From the IMG/VR virus record IMGVR_UViG_3300032134_000134, positions 1 to 33,466 of that record: a stretch of DNA of 33,466 nucleotides. One strand, given 5' to 3'. Below the pieces are notes generated by a model that worked only from the letters and a program-made list of their open reading frames with translations, did not search any database and had not been told where the DNA came from. Below are positions 6,078 to 14,369 of this stretch, in pieces; positions within the stretch are counted from its first letter, which is position 1; every line of letters starts with the position of its first letter. A program made the translations under genes and the position numbers. The stretch is from a virus.

Positions 6078-6562
6078 CAGCCTCCAGTGATCAGATCGCG
6101 GCCGAGGGATCTCACCCGCTCCACGTCCTCATCGGGGCCGGGCTGGCCTCTCCGGGCCTCGGCCTCCATCAGGGCCAGCTTGCGCTGTAGTGCCGACCGG
6201 TCATTGAGCAGGAGCAGATACCGACCGCGCTCCTCCTCGAGGGTGCTCCTCGATGCCTCCGCCTCCTGACGATAGCCGACCATCCGCTCCGCGATCTCTA
6301 CGCTCTCCCCGGCTCCACCGTCCAGTCCATCGAGGTACAGGCGGATTCTACGCCAGCCGATCAGCACGGCCCCGAAAAATGAGAGAGCGGCCAGGACCTC
6401 ATCGGCCATGCGCTCATAGAACGGAACGCCGTATCCGGGAGGCGGGAGGCACTCGACCAGGATCGGAGCCTGAACAGGAGCCTCCTCGAGGAGGATGAGC
6501 TCCTCGGTGGCCTCCTGTGCATTGGCGGCCAGGGTGAGCAGGAGCAGGGTGATGAGCATCAC
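6077..6562 (-). CDS. Signal-peptide/TM/coiled-coil protein, possible lysis (spanin-like) protein
   Basis: A 161-aa protein. Residues 1-15 (MMLITLLLLTLAANA) form a signal peptide with an ANA-Q cleavage site. Residues about 57-73 (VLAALSFFGAVLIGWRR) are a short membrane segment, and residues 85-140 (EIAERMVGYRQEAEASRS...LEEERGRYLLLLNDR) are a coiled coil. It lies next to the endolysin and overlaps it by ATGA. Membrane anchor plus coiled coil beside an endolysin is what an inner-membrane spanin or holin-associated protein would look like, but no family was recognised. No Rz1-type lipoprotein is nested in it. Confidence 0.55.
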   Translation of the reverse strand: MMLITLLLLTLAANAQEATEELILLEEAPVQAPILVECLPPPGYGVPFYERMADEVLAALSFFGAVLIGWRRIRLYLDGLDGGAGESVEIAERMVGYRQEAEASRSTLEEERGRYLLLLNDRSALQRKLALMEAEARRGQPGPDEDVERVRSLGRDLITGG

Positions 6563-8055
6563 TCACCGCCAGGGCCGGCGATACTCGGCCAGCCCGGGGG
6601 AGCCGTTCGGGATCGGGGGAGATTCGCAGCCTCGGAGACTACCGGGATGTCATCGATCACCGGGCCGGCATCGATCACCATTGGCTCTCTGCGGATCTCG
6701 GTCGGCCGCTCCGACGGCTCCTCGATGATCTCCGGGGCCTCCTCGATCGCGGTGCTCATCAGCTCCGAGAACGCATCGAAGAACGCGGCCATGCCATCGT
6801 GCTCGGCTTTGTGTGCTCGGTCGGAGAGCAGGCCAGCCACCGGAGAGCGTACCGCGCTGATTACCCTGAGTGCTCCCTTGAGGATGGCCATGAAGGCGCC
6901 GCCATCGTACTTCTCGAATGCTGCCCTCACCTCCTCGTTCCTGATGAATTTCCAGCGGGCTCGCTTGTCGAGCTGCATGGCCAGGGAGGACAGCGCCCAG
7001 TCCTGAAAGTCCTCTCGGACCTCCTCGAATGCCTCCTCACTGTCCATCCCGCTGTCCAGGTAGGACTGATACTGACCCACCCAAAAGTCTTTTTTGAGGC
7101 GGAACATCTTGCGGATAGCGCGCTTGCGTTTCTTGCTGAGGTCGAGAGGCATGGAGGGCTCGGGGGGGAGGGTTGCGGAGGGGGGAGGGTGAGCCTCGGG
7201 GGGAGAGGGGAGAGGCTCGGGGGGGATTAGAACTGCTGGGGCTGGCTCCTCGGTGGCCGTCGCTCGGGGAGGGGCCGGCGACTCGGTGAGCCCGGCCCCG
7301 AGTCTAAAAAGAGAATTAGCCCTGTCCAGCCACTCCTCGCGGTCGGCCAGGCCGTTGGTTCCACCGTTGATCGCTCGGGTGAGGCCGAGGAAGTCGCCGA
7401 GCTGGCCATCGGCAGGGGAGAACCGGTTGAGGTTGTTCTGGAGCCAGAACCAGGCCGCGCACTGCCAGCCGATCCAGGGGTTGAGGACGAGCTCGGGCTC
7501 ATCGGCCAGCGGTAGCCCGAGGAATGCGCCGGCCTGCTCGTAGTTAGACCGGTGAGTCAGCTGGATCGGCCCGCGGCCGTAGAAGGGCGCGTAGGGTCTG
7601 ATGTCGCCACCGATCTCCGCACTGGAGCGGAACCGGTTGGATTCATGGGCCAATTGCGCAATCCAGAACGGGAACCGGGCCTCGGTGATGTGGGCTGTGA
7701 CGGTGGCCGCATTGAGCGGGGCCAGCCAGGATGCTCGGAAAGATGGCGCGTATGCCACCATCTCGGAGAGGGTGAGGACCGGGATCTGTGACCGCTCGGC
7801 CTGTATCAGCGCGGAGAGGGTCCTGGCCGCGATGTCTGGATCTCCATCGAGGTTGGCCAGGCCGGCCGCGTGGATCGCTCTGGTCGTCTTTGGGCCCCAG
7901 GCGCCATCGATCGGCCCGGGAGAGTAGCCGAGGCGGGAGAGGTGGGCCTGTACCTGGACGGTGGCCAGGGAGGGCTCGGTGGGCTCGGTGGGCTCGGTGG
8001 GCTCAACCCGAGCTGGCCGGCCTCTGATTCCCCGTCGCTGTCTGGCGTTGCTCAC
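6559..8055 (-). CDS. Endolysin: peptidoglycan-binding domain + GH19 lysozyme + C-terminal extension
   Basis: A 498-aa cell-wall lytic enzyme. After an EPT-repeat linker (18-29), residues 30-88 match PG_binding_1 (HLSRLGYSPGPIDGAWGPKT). Residues about 95-255 match a GH19 chitinase/lysozyme fold: candidate catalytic Glu138 in LAHESNRF, Glu147 in SSAEIGGD, then YGRGPIQLT at 159-167 and TRAINGGTN near 226. Residues 258-305 are a Pro-rich linker. Residues 306-498 are an unidentified, mostly helical C-terminal region (KKRKRAIRKMFRLKKD, then MDSEEAFEEVREDFQDW). GTG start at 8055 overlaps the preceding stop. Typical GH19 endolysins lack this extension. Confidence 0.85.
   Translation of the reverse strand: MSNARQRRGIRGRPARVEPTEPTEPTEPSLATVQVQAHLSRLGYSPGPIDGAWGPKTTRAIHAAGLANLDGDPDIAARTLSALIQAERSQIPVLTLSEMVAYAPSFRASWLAPLNAATVTAHITEARFPFWIAQLAHESNRFRSSAEIGGDIRPYAPFYGRGPIQLTHRSNYEQAGAFLGLPLADEPELVLNPWIGWQCAAWFWLQNNLNRFSPADGQLGDFLGLTRAINGGTNGLADREEWLDRANSLFRLGAGLTESPAPPRATATEEPAPAVLIPPEPLPSPPEAHPPPSATLPPEPSMPLDLSKKRKRAIRKMFRLKKDFWVGQYQSYLDSGMDSEEAFEEVREDFQDWALSSLAMQLDKRARWKFIRNEEVRAAFEKYDGGAFMAILKGALRVISAVRSPVAGLLSDRAHKAEHDGMAAFFDAFSELMSTAIEEAPEIIEEPSERPTEIRREPMVIDAGPVIDDIPVVSEAANLPRSRTAPPGWPSIAGPGGE
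7972..8004 (-). repeat. 9-bp tandem repeat encoding the EPT linker
   Basis: GGGCTCGGT repeats at 7972, 7981 and 7990 with a partial fourth unit to 8004. On the minus strand it encodes EPTEPTEPTEP in the endolysin N-terminus. It is a slippage-prone linker whose length could vary between strains. Confidence 0.85.
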
Positions 8056-8744
8056 TGGAGGAATTCCCCCTGTAGCTTGATGCTGATCGTCTCATCGGTA
8101 GTGGCCGCGGATACGGCTTTGCCCCACAGCAGCGCGAGATAGAAGTTTCCGCTGCCGGTAAATACGGTGGTGAGAGTCTTGGTTTTGCTGGTGCCGTCAC
8201 CATCGTGGCGGCTCAGCGACCCGCCCCATCCGTCAGCATCGCAGCCGACCGTATAGCTGCAGCTCACCGACCCTTCCAGAGCATTGCTATTGAGGCTGCC
8301 GAGCGCGGCCGTTGCGGTCTTCAGATAGGGGCTCGTGGAGGGAGTAGCGGAGCGGGTCAGCAGCTGCAGCCAATGTGCGCTCGCGGCCTTGATGTCCGCC
8401 AGCGATGTTGGCGCGCTCCCGGCCCTCCACACCGCGATCACCACAGAGGTGTTGTTGACGATTGACACCCACTCCAGGAGGCAGGAAATATTCCCCTCGG
8501 AGGTCGCCCCGAGATCCCAGTATACAGCACCGACCAGAGCGCCCAGGTCGGTCGTTGCGCCGGTCGTATCGGCAATCTCCAGGTTGATCTGGTCGCTCCC
8601 CACATCGGAGACAGCGCCGCTACTGCCGAGCTCGGTGGCATCAGCGAATCGGAGATACTCCGAGCCGGCCGCGGCTGCAGCTGGAGCTCCGGCGTAGGTG
8701 ACCGATGGCCGGGTGAGCGAGGTGCTCGGTCTGGTGAGGGCCAT
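8052..8744 (-). CDS. Hypothetical virion-type beta protein, 230 aa
   Basis: Not recognised by family. Composition is rich in Thr, Ser, Ala and Gly with alternating hydrophobic beta strands and no signal peptide, typical of virion surface or fibre proteins. Residues 165-230 (GCDADGWGGSLSRHDGDG... GNFYLALLWGKAVSAAT) resemble the tail end of a jelly-roll or phage adhesin. ATG at 8744 follows the 124-aa gene by a single base. It lies between the tail genes and the endolysin. Confidence 0.55.
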   Translation of the reverse strand: MALTRPSTSLTRPSVTYAGAPAAAAAGSEYLRFADATELGSSGAVSDVGSDQINLEIADTTGATTDLGALVGAVYWDLGATSEGNISCLLEWVSIVNNTSVVIAVWRAGSAPTSLADIKAASAHWLQLLTRSATPSTSPYLKTATAALGSLNSNALEGSVSCSYTVGCDADGWGGSLSRHDGDGTSKTKTLTTVFTGSGNFYLALLWGKAVSAATTDETISIKLQGEFLQ

Positions 8745-8745
8745 C

Positions 8746-9120
8746 CTACCGGCCCCAGCCGACCAGGATCAGATACTCACTGGTGATGGAGTTGTCGCTG
8801 GCCGAGTCAGGCACCGAGCGGTGATAGAGAATGCCGGTGCTCGTGTAGAACGGAACGCCTCCAGTGACCAGGTTGTCGATGCTGGCGGCTGCAGTGTCGT
8901 TCTGCATCACCACAGTGGCCCCGCTGGGATTGGCGGCCGTTCCGATGATGGGATCGACTGTGGAGCCGGCTCCGGCCGTCTTCACACAGACCTGTCGGAG
9001 TATCCGGCCCTTGGTGAATCCGAGGTTGATGGTGGCCTCGGTAGCCGCTGCAATGGAGGTTCCAGTGATTGAAACAACCACCTCGGAGCCCTCTCGGAGA
9101 ACTGTTGCTGTTGATGCCAT
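8746..9120 (-). CDS. Hypothetical small virion-type protein, 124 aa
   Basis: Not recognised by family. Ala/Thr/Val/Gly-rich beta protein beginning MASTATVLREGSEVVVSI, without a signal peptide; it may be a virion decoration, fibre or assembly protein. ATG at 9120 has GAGAGGAAC upstream. A candidate promoter with a perfect TATAAT lies 40 bp upstream, so this and the downstream genes may have extra expression independent of the long late message. Confidence 0.55.
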   Translation of the reverse strand: MASTATVLREGSEVVVSITGTSIAAATEATINLGFTKGRILRQVCVKTAGAGSTVDPIIGTAANPSGATVVMQNDTAAASIDNLVTGGVPFYTSTGILYHRSVPDSASDNSITSEYLILVGWGR

Positions 9121-9153
9121 GTGTTCCTCTCGTTCGATCAGTCAGTCTGAGGA

Positions 9154-9188
9154 GGCCTCATTATAGGCCAGATCATTCGGATTGTAGT
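9154..9188 (-). promoter_or_regulatory. Internal late promoter with consensus -10 TATAAT
   Basis: On the minus strand ACTACA (9183-9188, 3 of 6 matches to -35) is followed by a 17-bp spacer and TATAAT (9160-9165). The -10 overlaps a small inverted repeat, GGCCT (9154-9158) and AGGCC (9165-9169). It would transcribe the gene at 8746-9120 and the genes beyond it. The position right after the lipoprotein stop supports a transcription start in a 69-bp gap. Confidence 0.55.
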
Positions 9189-9189
9189 C

Positions 9190-9516
9190 CTATGGTGGGC
9201 AATCCGGGCCGATGTCTGGATCGGTGTCGTCGCAGTCCATCTCTGGACAGGGCTCCAGATCCCAGGTGAGGCCGAGACAGTCTACCCAGCCATCTCCAGG
9301 GTGCTCACAGGCTCCGATTGCCCCATCCCATACCCCATAGCCGTCCATGTCCTCGTCTGGGTAGTAGCGGTCGGGTGCTCCGATATCTGGATCGGTGTCG
9401 TCGCAGTCCCATAGACCGATGATGCCATCACAGTCCACATCTGCTGAGCGGTCACAGTCCACAGCGGAGGTGATGAGCTCGGGAGAGAGACAGGCCAACA
9501 GGAGAAGGGTGATCAT
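9190..9516 (-). CDS. Secreted MopE-like Cys/Asp-rich protein, likely lipoprotein
   Basis: A 108-aa protein with a very short hydrophobic N-terminus, MITLLLLAC, a candidate lipobox (L6-L7-A8-C9). The rest is Asp- and Cys-rich. DCDDTDPDIG occurs at 37-46 and 94-103, with YYPDEDMDGYG at 51-61. This is the pattern of MopE-type putative metal-binding repeats found in large secreted proteins of Myxococcota and relatives; family matching is from motif recognition. Nine Cys residues are spread through it. It overlaps the preceding tail gene by ATGA. Metal binding, an outer-membrane spanin or superinfection exclusion are possible but unproven. A single Lys/Arg-poor signal is unusual. Confidence 0.65.
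   Translation of the reverse strand: MITLLLLACLSPELITSAVDCDRSADVDCDGIIGLWDCDDTDPDIGAPDRYYPDEDMDGYGVWDGAIGACEHPGDGWVDCLGLTWDLEPCPEMDCDDTDPDIGPDCPP
9210..9410 (-). repeat. Two near-identical repeats encoding DCDDTDPDIG
   Basis: The segment CGATGTCTGGATCGGTGTCG onward (9210-9239) recurs almost unchanged at 9381-9410 (about 28 of 30 bases identical). The units encode DCDDTDPDIG twice, which suggests recent internal duplication of the motif in this gene rather than distant divergence. Confidence 0.75.
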
Positions 9517-11120
9517 CCGGCCTCCTCACGGAATGGGTCTTCATCAAATACGACAGTGAACAGCCAGGCGTTCCCGGTCCACTGCCGGCCGATGATCTCC
9601 ACAATGCGATCAGTCAGGGACAGGTCGGCCTCAGTGAGTGCGATAGCATGGCCGATGTCCAGCCAGCCCCACCTCGGAGCGGCCAGGTAGGTTCTGGTTC
9701 TGGTGCTGTAGCAGCCAGCCCGGAGGGCCTGCTGGATGATCGCTCCTGCACTCCCCGAGTCATAGACAATCGAGGAGGTGATGGTTTTCTGCCTCAGCCC
9801 ATACCGGCTCTGGGAAAAGATGGCGTGTGGGCTGGAGAAGGTGTCTGGATCGGCACTGTCAACCCTGGCCTGTGCGGTGAGTCGTCGCCGGTATGTGTTC
9901 TCGGCCAGGTCCAGAGCCCATCGGAGAGACACCTCATTCACCAGATCGATCCGCTCCGAGATCGTCTGGACCTGGCCAGCTGGCGTAAAATCAGCCCCGG
10001 CATCGACAAAGGCCACAACATCAGAGATGCGCCGGTCCAGGAATCGGGGGAGGGGGAACACACCACCCGGCCCCTGTCTCACCTCGAGGGGGATGAGCCG
10101 GAGGACGGTATCAATGAGCCAGGACCATGGAGTAAGGTCGGGATCATCGATGAACCCGGCCAGCTTGATCCCATTGAGGAGGGGAGCCGCTGCTCTCCAT
10201 TTCCCGATATCGGCCCCGATGGTTGATTGTGTCAGCGCCCACACACACAGATCCCCGAGCCGGGTGAGCAGGCCACCGATCAGCGGATCGATCATGCCTC
10301 CGCTGTTGGAGGGCCAGGCCACATAGAATTTGCTGGATGTCTTGTCGAACGGAGAGCCGGCCCCGGAGATGTCCACCGTGCTCACCAGCCGGGCCAGGCC
10401 ATCCCGAGCCGGTGTTGGTGTTGCTGTGGTGGTGTTGCCGTCTGCATCGAAGATCGTAACGGCCGCGGCCCCGACTACCTCATGGCCAGCGATGAGCAGC
10501 ACATCCGTTGATACCAGATAGGCCGGTGTTGCTGGCTTGGTGTTGGCTGTACCTGCTGAATTTACAAATGTTCCAGGAGAGCCGAACACGAAAGGATAGA
10601 CCGCTCCGAGGGTATCGGCCGCATTGGGAAAAGTCGTCTTGGTGATTACCGCGGCCTCGGGAATGATTCGCGCCCCATCATCGCTGGCCGGCTGCTCCAG
10701 GGTGAATGAGGCCAGGCCAGGATCGGCCCCGGGGAATGCGTAGCCGGGCATCTCCACATATCCACTGGAGAGGATGAACCGGTTCTCATAGGTCTGGTTG
10801 ATGGTGCCGTCGGGCTGGACGAACACGAGGGAGAGCTCCCCGGTGGCCTCATCAAGGGGATGCTGGTCGGCGTACTCCTTGGCCACATCCACCGGGAACA
10901 CCACATCGAGGGAGATGGACGGGCCGCTATCCGATACGCCTGATCGATTCGCTGAATCGGAATAGTCCACGTCCTCGAGCTCACCGAGGAACGGGATGGA
11001 GTCGCCCCCCTCTGTGGTGAGATGGACCGGGAATGTCGAGAACCTGTAGGTTCTGCCCGCCCAGAGGATCTCCAGCAGGTAGATCGGGATTGCCCCCCTC
11101 AGATCGCTCTCAGTCCACAT
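9513..11120 (-). CDS. Tail hub/tip-like protein, 535 aa
   Basis: A large protein directly downstream of the 1082-aa tail protein, starting by TGATG overlap. Residues 1-60 (IPIYLLEILWAGRTYRFST) resemble the N-terminal beta domain of siphophage tail hub or baseplate proteins, and residues 385-470 (ISERIDLVNEVSLRWALDLAE) and the C-terminus (DLSLTDRIVEIIGRQWTGNAW) look like the metal-free hub fold of phage tail tips. No enzyme motif was seen. Its stop overlaps the lipoprotein start. The tail-hub call rests on position and general resemblance. Confidence 0.55.
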   Translation of the reverse strand: MWTESDLRGAIPIYLLEILWAGRTYRFSTFPVHLTTEGGDSIPFLGELEDVDYSDSANRSGVSDSGPSISLDVVFPVDVAKEYADQHPLDEATGELSLVFVQPDGTINQTYENRFILSSGYVEMPGYAFPGADPGLASFTLEQPASDDGARIIPEAAVITKTTFPNAADTLGAVYPFVFGSPGTFVNSAGTANTKPATPAYLVSTDVLLIAGHEVVGAAAVTIFDADGNTTTATPTPARDGLARLVSTVDISGAGSPFDKTSSKFYVAWPSNSGGMIDPLIGGLLTRLGDLCVWALTQSTIGADIGKWRAAAPLLNGIKLAGFIDDPDLTPWSWLIDTVLRLIPLEVRQGPGGVFPLPRFLDRRISDVVAFVDAGADFTPAGQVQTISERIDLVNEVSLRWALDLAENTYRRRLTAQARVDSADPDTFSSPHAIFSQSRYGLRQKTITSSIVYDSGSAGAIIQQALRAGCYSTRTRTYLAAPRWGWLDIGHAIALTEADLSLTDRIVEIIGRQWTGNAWLFTVVFDEDPFREEAG

Positions 11121-14100
11121 CAGCGGATCTCCCGGGCTGTGATCGATGCCACCCGGAGCGCCTCGGTCTGGTCTTCATCTCCGAGGACGTGCTCCACCTC
11201 GACCGGGGTTGTCAGGGTGGCGGCCAGGTGCTGGTGGCGCCTGTTCAGGGTGATGATGTCCGTCGGTCCCGAGGTGCTCCGAGGAATCCGAGGCAGATAG
11301 ATGAACGGGTTGTTCTGGCCGATCTCTCGGAACATCCCCTGTAGCGATCCGGGCACATCCTGACGTACTCCGACCGGTAGCGCTCCGCTGGAGGTGGAGC
11401 CGGTGATGTAGTTGGGATCGGTGGTGGTTCCAAACAGGGTCGTTCCATCCACCATATCAGTCCAGGCAAACCGGAGGATTCTCCCACCCGGGCCGAGCTG
11501 GCGGCCGCGCAACACCCCATCGGGGGAGATGGTGGTTGGAGTGTTGGGCTCATAGGTGAGCACTCGGCCCCGGGCGTACTGGTAGCCGGTGAAATAGCCG
11601 CGGCCGAGGAGCAGCTGGCCAATCCGATAGTCATTGTCGACGGTATGCTCCGCAGCAATGCGGACACCCCAGGCGCTCCCCTGCACTCCGAGGAGGTTGA
11701 TCGCAACAGTGACCGTATCGGGCCAGAGCTCCAGGGCTCCTGATTCGGTTCCTCCAGCGGTTCCCTCCACCTCCACCTCAAGCCGCTTATGCGCGGCCCC
11801 AGCGGCCAGCAGGCCCTCACTGTTGCGGGTGATTCGGTAGAGAGAGGATCCGATCTTCGCTGTTCCCCCCTTCAGTTCATTCTGGAAAAGGTGAACCTTG
11901 GAGGTGTTTGAGCCCGAGGCCGGGAGGGTGATTGTGTTGTTTGCCCTTACCGCGTTCCAGGTTCCACCCGTCAGGGCCAGGTCTATGGTGGCCGCTACGT
12001 TCCAGGCCGCGGATGAGTAGTATTCGATGGTGAAATTGGCGAAGTTGATCCCGCTCATGTGGAGGATCAGGATGTCTCCGAGGATGTGCTGGCTGTTGGT
12101 TCCCGGGGTTCCCTCATCGGGGTTCATCAGCAACGGGATCAGGGTCGCGGTGTTGTCCGCTGTAGATCGCCAGCCAACCCGAGGAGTGGTGCTCTCCGAC
12201 CAGAAGATCCTGTCGATAGGATACCGATACCGAGTGTCGATGTGGTAGCTCTCCCCCTCTCGGCCAGCTCCATCGGTAGCAGTGATGCGGACACCATCAT
12301 CAACCCATGTGGCCCGGCCCCGGCCAGCATAATCCCGACCGAATAGATCATCTGGGTTGGTAAACCCTGCACCGAGATCAGGGCTCAATGACTGGCCCGC
12401 GATGTAGTGGAGCTCGGTCCAGTCGCTCTCTGATGTGGAGGTTCCCACATGGCCGAATTGAACCAGATTATTGGTGAGGGTTGAGCTGTCGGTGAGACTG
12501 TGGTTGGTAAGGGCCGCGGTCCATTCCCGATCCGATGCGCTGCTCTTGACTCGGAACCAACAGGAGAATTTCCCCGAGGCAATCGCTACGATTACCTCAA
12601 TGCCGGCGTTGGGAGGAGCCGCTGATTTGTCCGTTCCGATCTGGGATCCATTGGCATCAATCATGCGGAATGAGCCAGCCGCGAAGTTCAGATGGGCCTC
12701 ATAGTCATTGGTGCTGTCGGCCGTTCGGATGGCCAGCGATATCTGCTTGGTGCCGACCGCTCCCCCACCAGCAACCGTGAGGGAGGCCCTGACGATAATC
12801 CCCTGTGCGATCGTCGTTGTCGGATTCGCCTCATAGTAGATCGTGTTCGATGAGGTCGAGAGGTTGAGCGCGCCGGAGGCCAGGGAATCGGTTCCTGCTC
12901 CTGTGGCTGTCCACGGTCCAGATGAGATGTGATCAGGAACATCGAACGGGAGCCAGGTGTGACTCCAGGCCGTTCTCTCATGGCTGCTGGCGTATGTCTT
13001 GAGGCCAGGCAGGGTGATGGTGCTGTATCCGCCAAGGTAGATAATCCCAACGCTGTTGGCTCCCTCGGTGGCGGTATCAGAATCCCAGGAGCAGGCAATC
13101 ACCTGTCGGCCCGCGCTGGATGTGCCCACAAAGTCAACCGGGTGAACGTCTGAGTCTCCGCTATTGAACCATTCCGAGCCCGCGGCCGATGAAGATGATC
13201 CGGCCCCGACAAATCGGAACGAGTCCCCATCATCAACGCTCTGGATCATGAACATCGACTGACCTGATGATGTCTCCTCACCGATAAACCAGATCGTTCC
13301 ATCATCATCAACCCATGCCGAGCCCTCGTCTTCTTGAAGGTCGAATGACTGGGCAATGTCGATAAACCCGGCCGTCCGGGCTGTGGTGATCTTCTCAAAG
13401 CCGCTGGAGAGCCGCATACCGGAGAGGGTGGCCCCGGCTGTTACAACCATCAAATAGAACTGGCCGGAGACAGTTACCACGCTGTGAGCTCCCCAGATGT
13501 AGGCGGTCGGTGTGTCGTCTTCGACAGTTACAAACCGACCGCCACCATCTACGCTCACCGCTTGGATGTATCCGTACCGCTTACTCAAGGATGAATTGTT
13601 GGCCTTATGTCTCGCGACGATGAGGATCTGCCCGTTGGCCTCACTCATTCTGAGGCGCATGGCCTCAAATCCGGCGTTCCCAGCTCCTGACGTGCTCTGG
13701 ATATCCAGCGGGGTATCGAGTGCGAACGATGAGACTGTTGACCACGTTACGCCATCGTCTGTGGATCGCATGGTTTTGATCTGGGCCTCATCGGCCTTGG
13801 CATCGTACACCCAGAATGCCAGCAGGATGGAGGCATCAGGGAGCAGGGTCATCGCTGGATGATACCCGTCCGTGGGTACGCTGGTCTGAGTGTGAGCATC
13901 TACCGTTGTCCAGCTGGTAGCCGATGGGGCTTTATAGGTAACCCTCACCTTATACGCACCTCCGATCAGCTTCTGACGTGCTACCAGCACCGTTCCATCA
14001 GCCAGGGTGATGGCGTCAGGGTCGGAGGCTTTCAGGGCCGCTGAGGTGGTGAACTCCAGCGTCTCAAACCCGCTTATCTGCTGGATATCTCGGCCCCGAT

Positions 14101-14368
14101 AGTTGGTATCGGTGCTCTCTTTCCAGACAAAGGAGGCCCCATCAGGGCCAGGATTGCCGGCCCGCTGGGTGAGAATGCGGAGGGCCTTGGATGCGCTCTG
14201 TTCACCCGAGGAGCTCAACCGGAGATCATAGGTTCCCTGTGGAACGGGCACACCGGGCTGAGGGCCGGCCTGTGTGTAGATCGACTCCGCATCCCAGAGA
14301 TGCGAGGGAGTAAATCCAACGGGGAGCCCGAATCCTCGGAGGTTGGAGGGGGAGGAATCAGTAGCCAT
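11120..14368 (-). CDS. Large tail protein with sialidase-like Asp-box beta-propeller
   Basis: A 1082-aa protein immediately after the tape measure gene. Residues about 100-460 carry Asp-box (BNR) repeats: STDDGVTW at 202-209, SVDGGGRF at 272-279 and SVDDGDSF at 377-384. That is the sialidase-like six-bladed propeller signature, usually glycan binding or cleaving. Catalytic Arg triad and Tyr/Glu residues of true sialidases were not identified, so it may bind rather than cut. The remaining 600 residues are Thr/Ser-rich beta structure with repeated short domains. Likely a central tail fibre or receptor-binding protein; it may recognise surface polysaccharide. Confidence 0.7.
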   Translation of the reverse strand: MATDSSPSNLRGFGLPVGFTPSHLWDAESIYTQAGPQPGVPVPQGTYDLRLSSSGEQSASKALRILTQRAGNPGPDGASFVWKESTDTNYRGRDIQQISGFETLEFTTSAALKASDPDAITLADGTVLVARQKLIGGAYKVRVTYKAPSATSWTTVDAHTQTSVPTDGYHPAMTLLPDASILLAFWVYDAKADEAQIKTMRSTDDGVTWSTVSSFALDTPLDIQSTSGAGNAGFEAMRLRMSEANGQILIVARHKANNSSLSKRYGYIQAVSVDGGGRFVTVEDDTPTAYIWGAHSVVTVSGQFYLMVVTAGATLSGMRLSSGFEKITTARTAGFIDIAQSFDLQEDEGSAWVDDDGTIWFIGEETSSGQSMFMIQSVDDGDSFRFVGAGSSSSAAGSEWFNSGDSDVHPVDFVGTSSAGRQVIACSWDSDTATEGANSVGIIYLGGYSTITLPGLKTYASSHERTAWSHTWLPFDVPDHISSGPWTATGAGTDSLASGALNLSTSSNTIYYEANPTTTIAQGIIVRASLTVAGGGAVGTKQISLAIRTADSTNDYEAHLNFAAGSFRMIDANGSQIGTDKSAAPPNAGIEVIVAIASGKFSCWFRVKSSASDREWTAALTNHSLTDSSTLTNNLVQFGHVGTSTSESDWTELHYIAGQSLSPDLGAGFTNPDDLFGRDYAGRGRATWVDDGVRITATDGAGREGESYHIDTRYRYPIDRIFWSESTTPRVGWRSTADNTATLIPLLMNPDEGTPGTNSQHILGDILILHMSGINFANFTIEYYSSAAWNVAATIDLALTGGTWNAVRANNTITLPASGSNTSKVHLFQNELKGGTAKIGSSLYRITRNSEGLLAAGAAHKRLEVEVEGTAGGTESGALELWPDTVTVAINLLGVQGSAWGVRIAAEHTVDNDYRIGQLLLGRGYFTGYQYARGRVLTYEPNTPTTISPDGVLRGRQLGPGGRILRFAWTDMVDGTTLFGTTTDPNYITGSTSSGALPVGVRQDVPGSLQGMFREIGQNNPFIYLPRIPRSTSGPTDIITLNRRHQHLAATLTTPVEVEHVLGDEDQTEALRVASITAREIR

Positions 14369-14369
14369 A

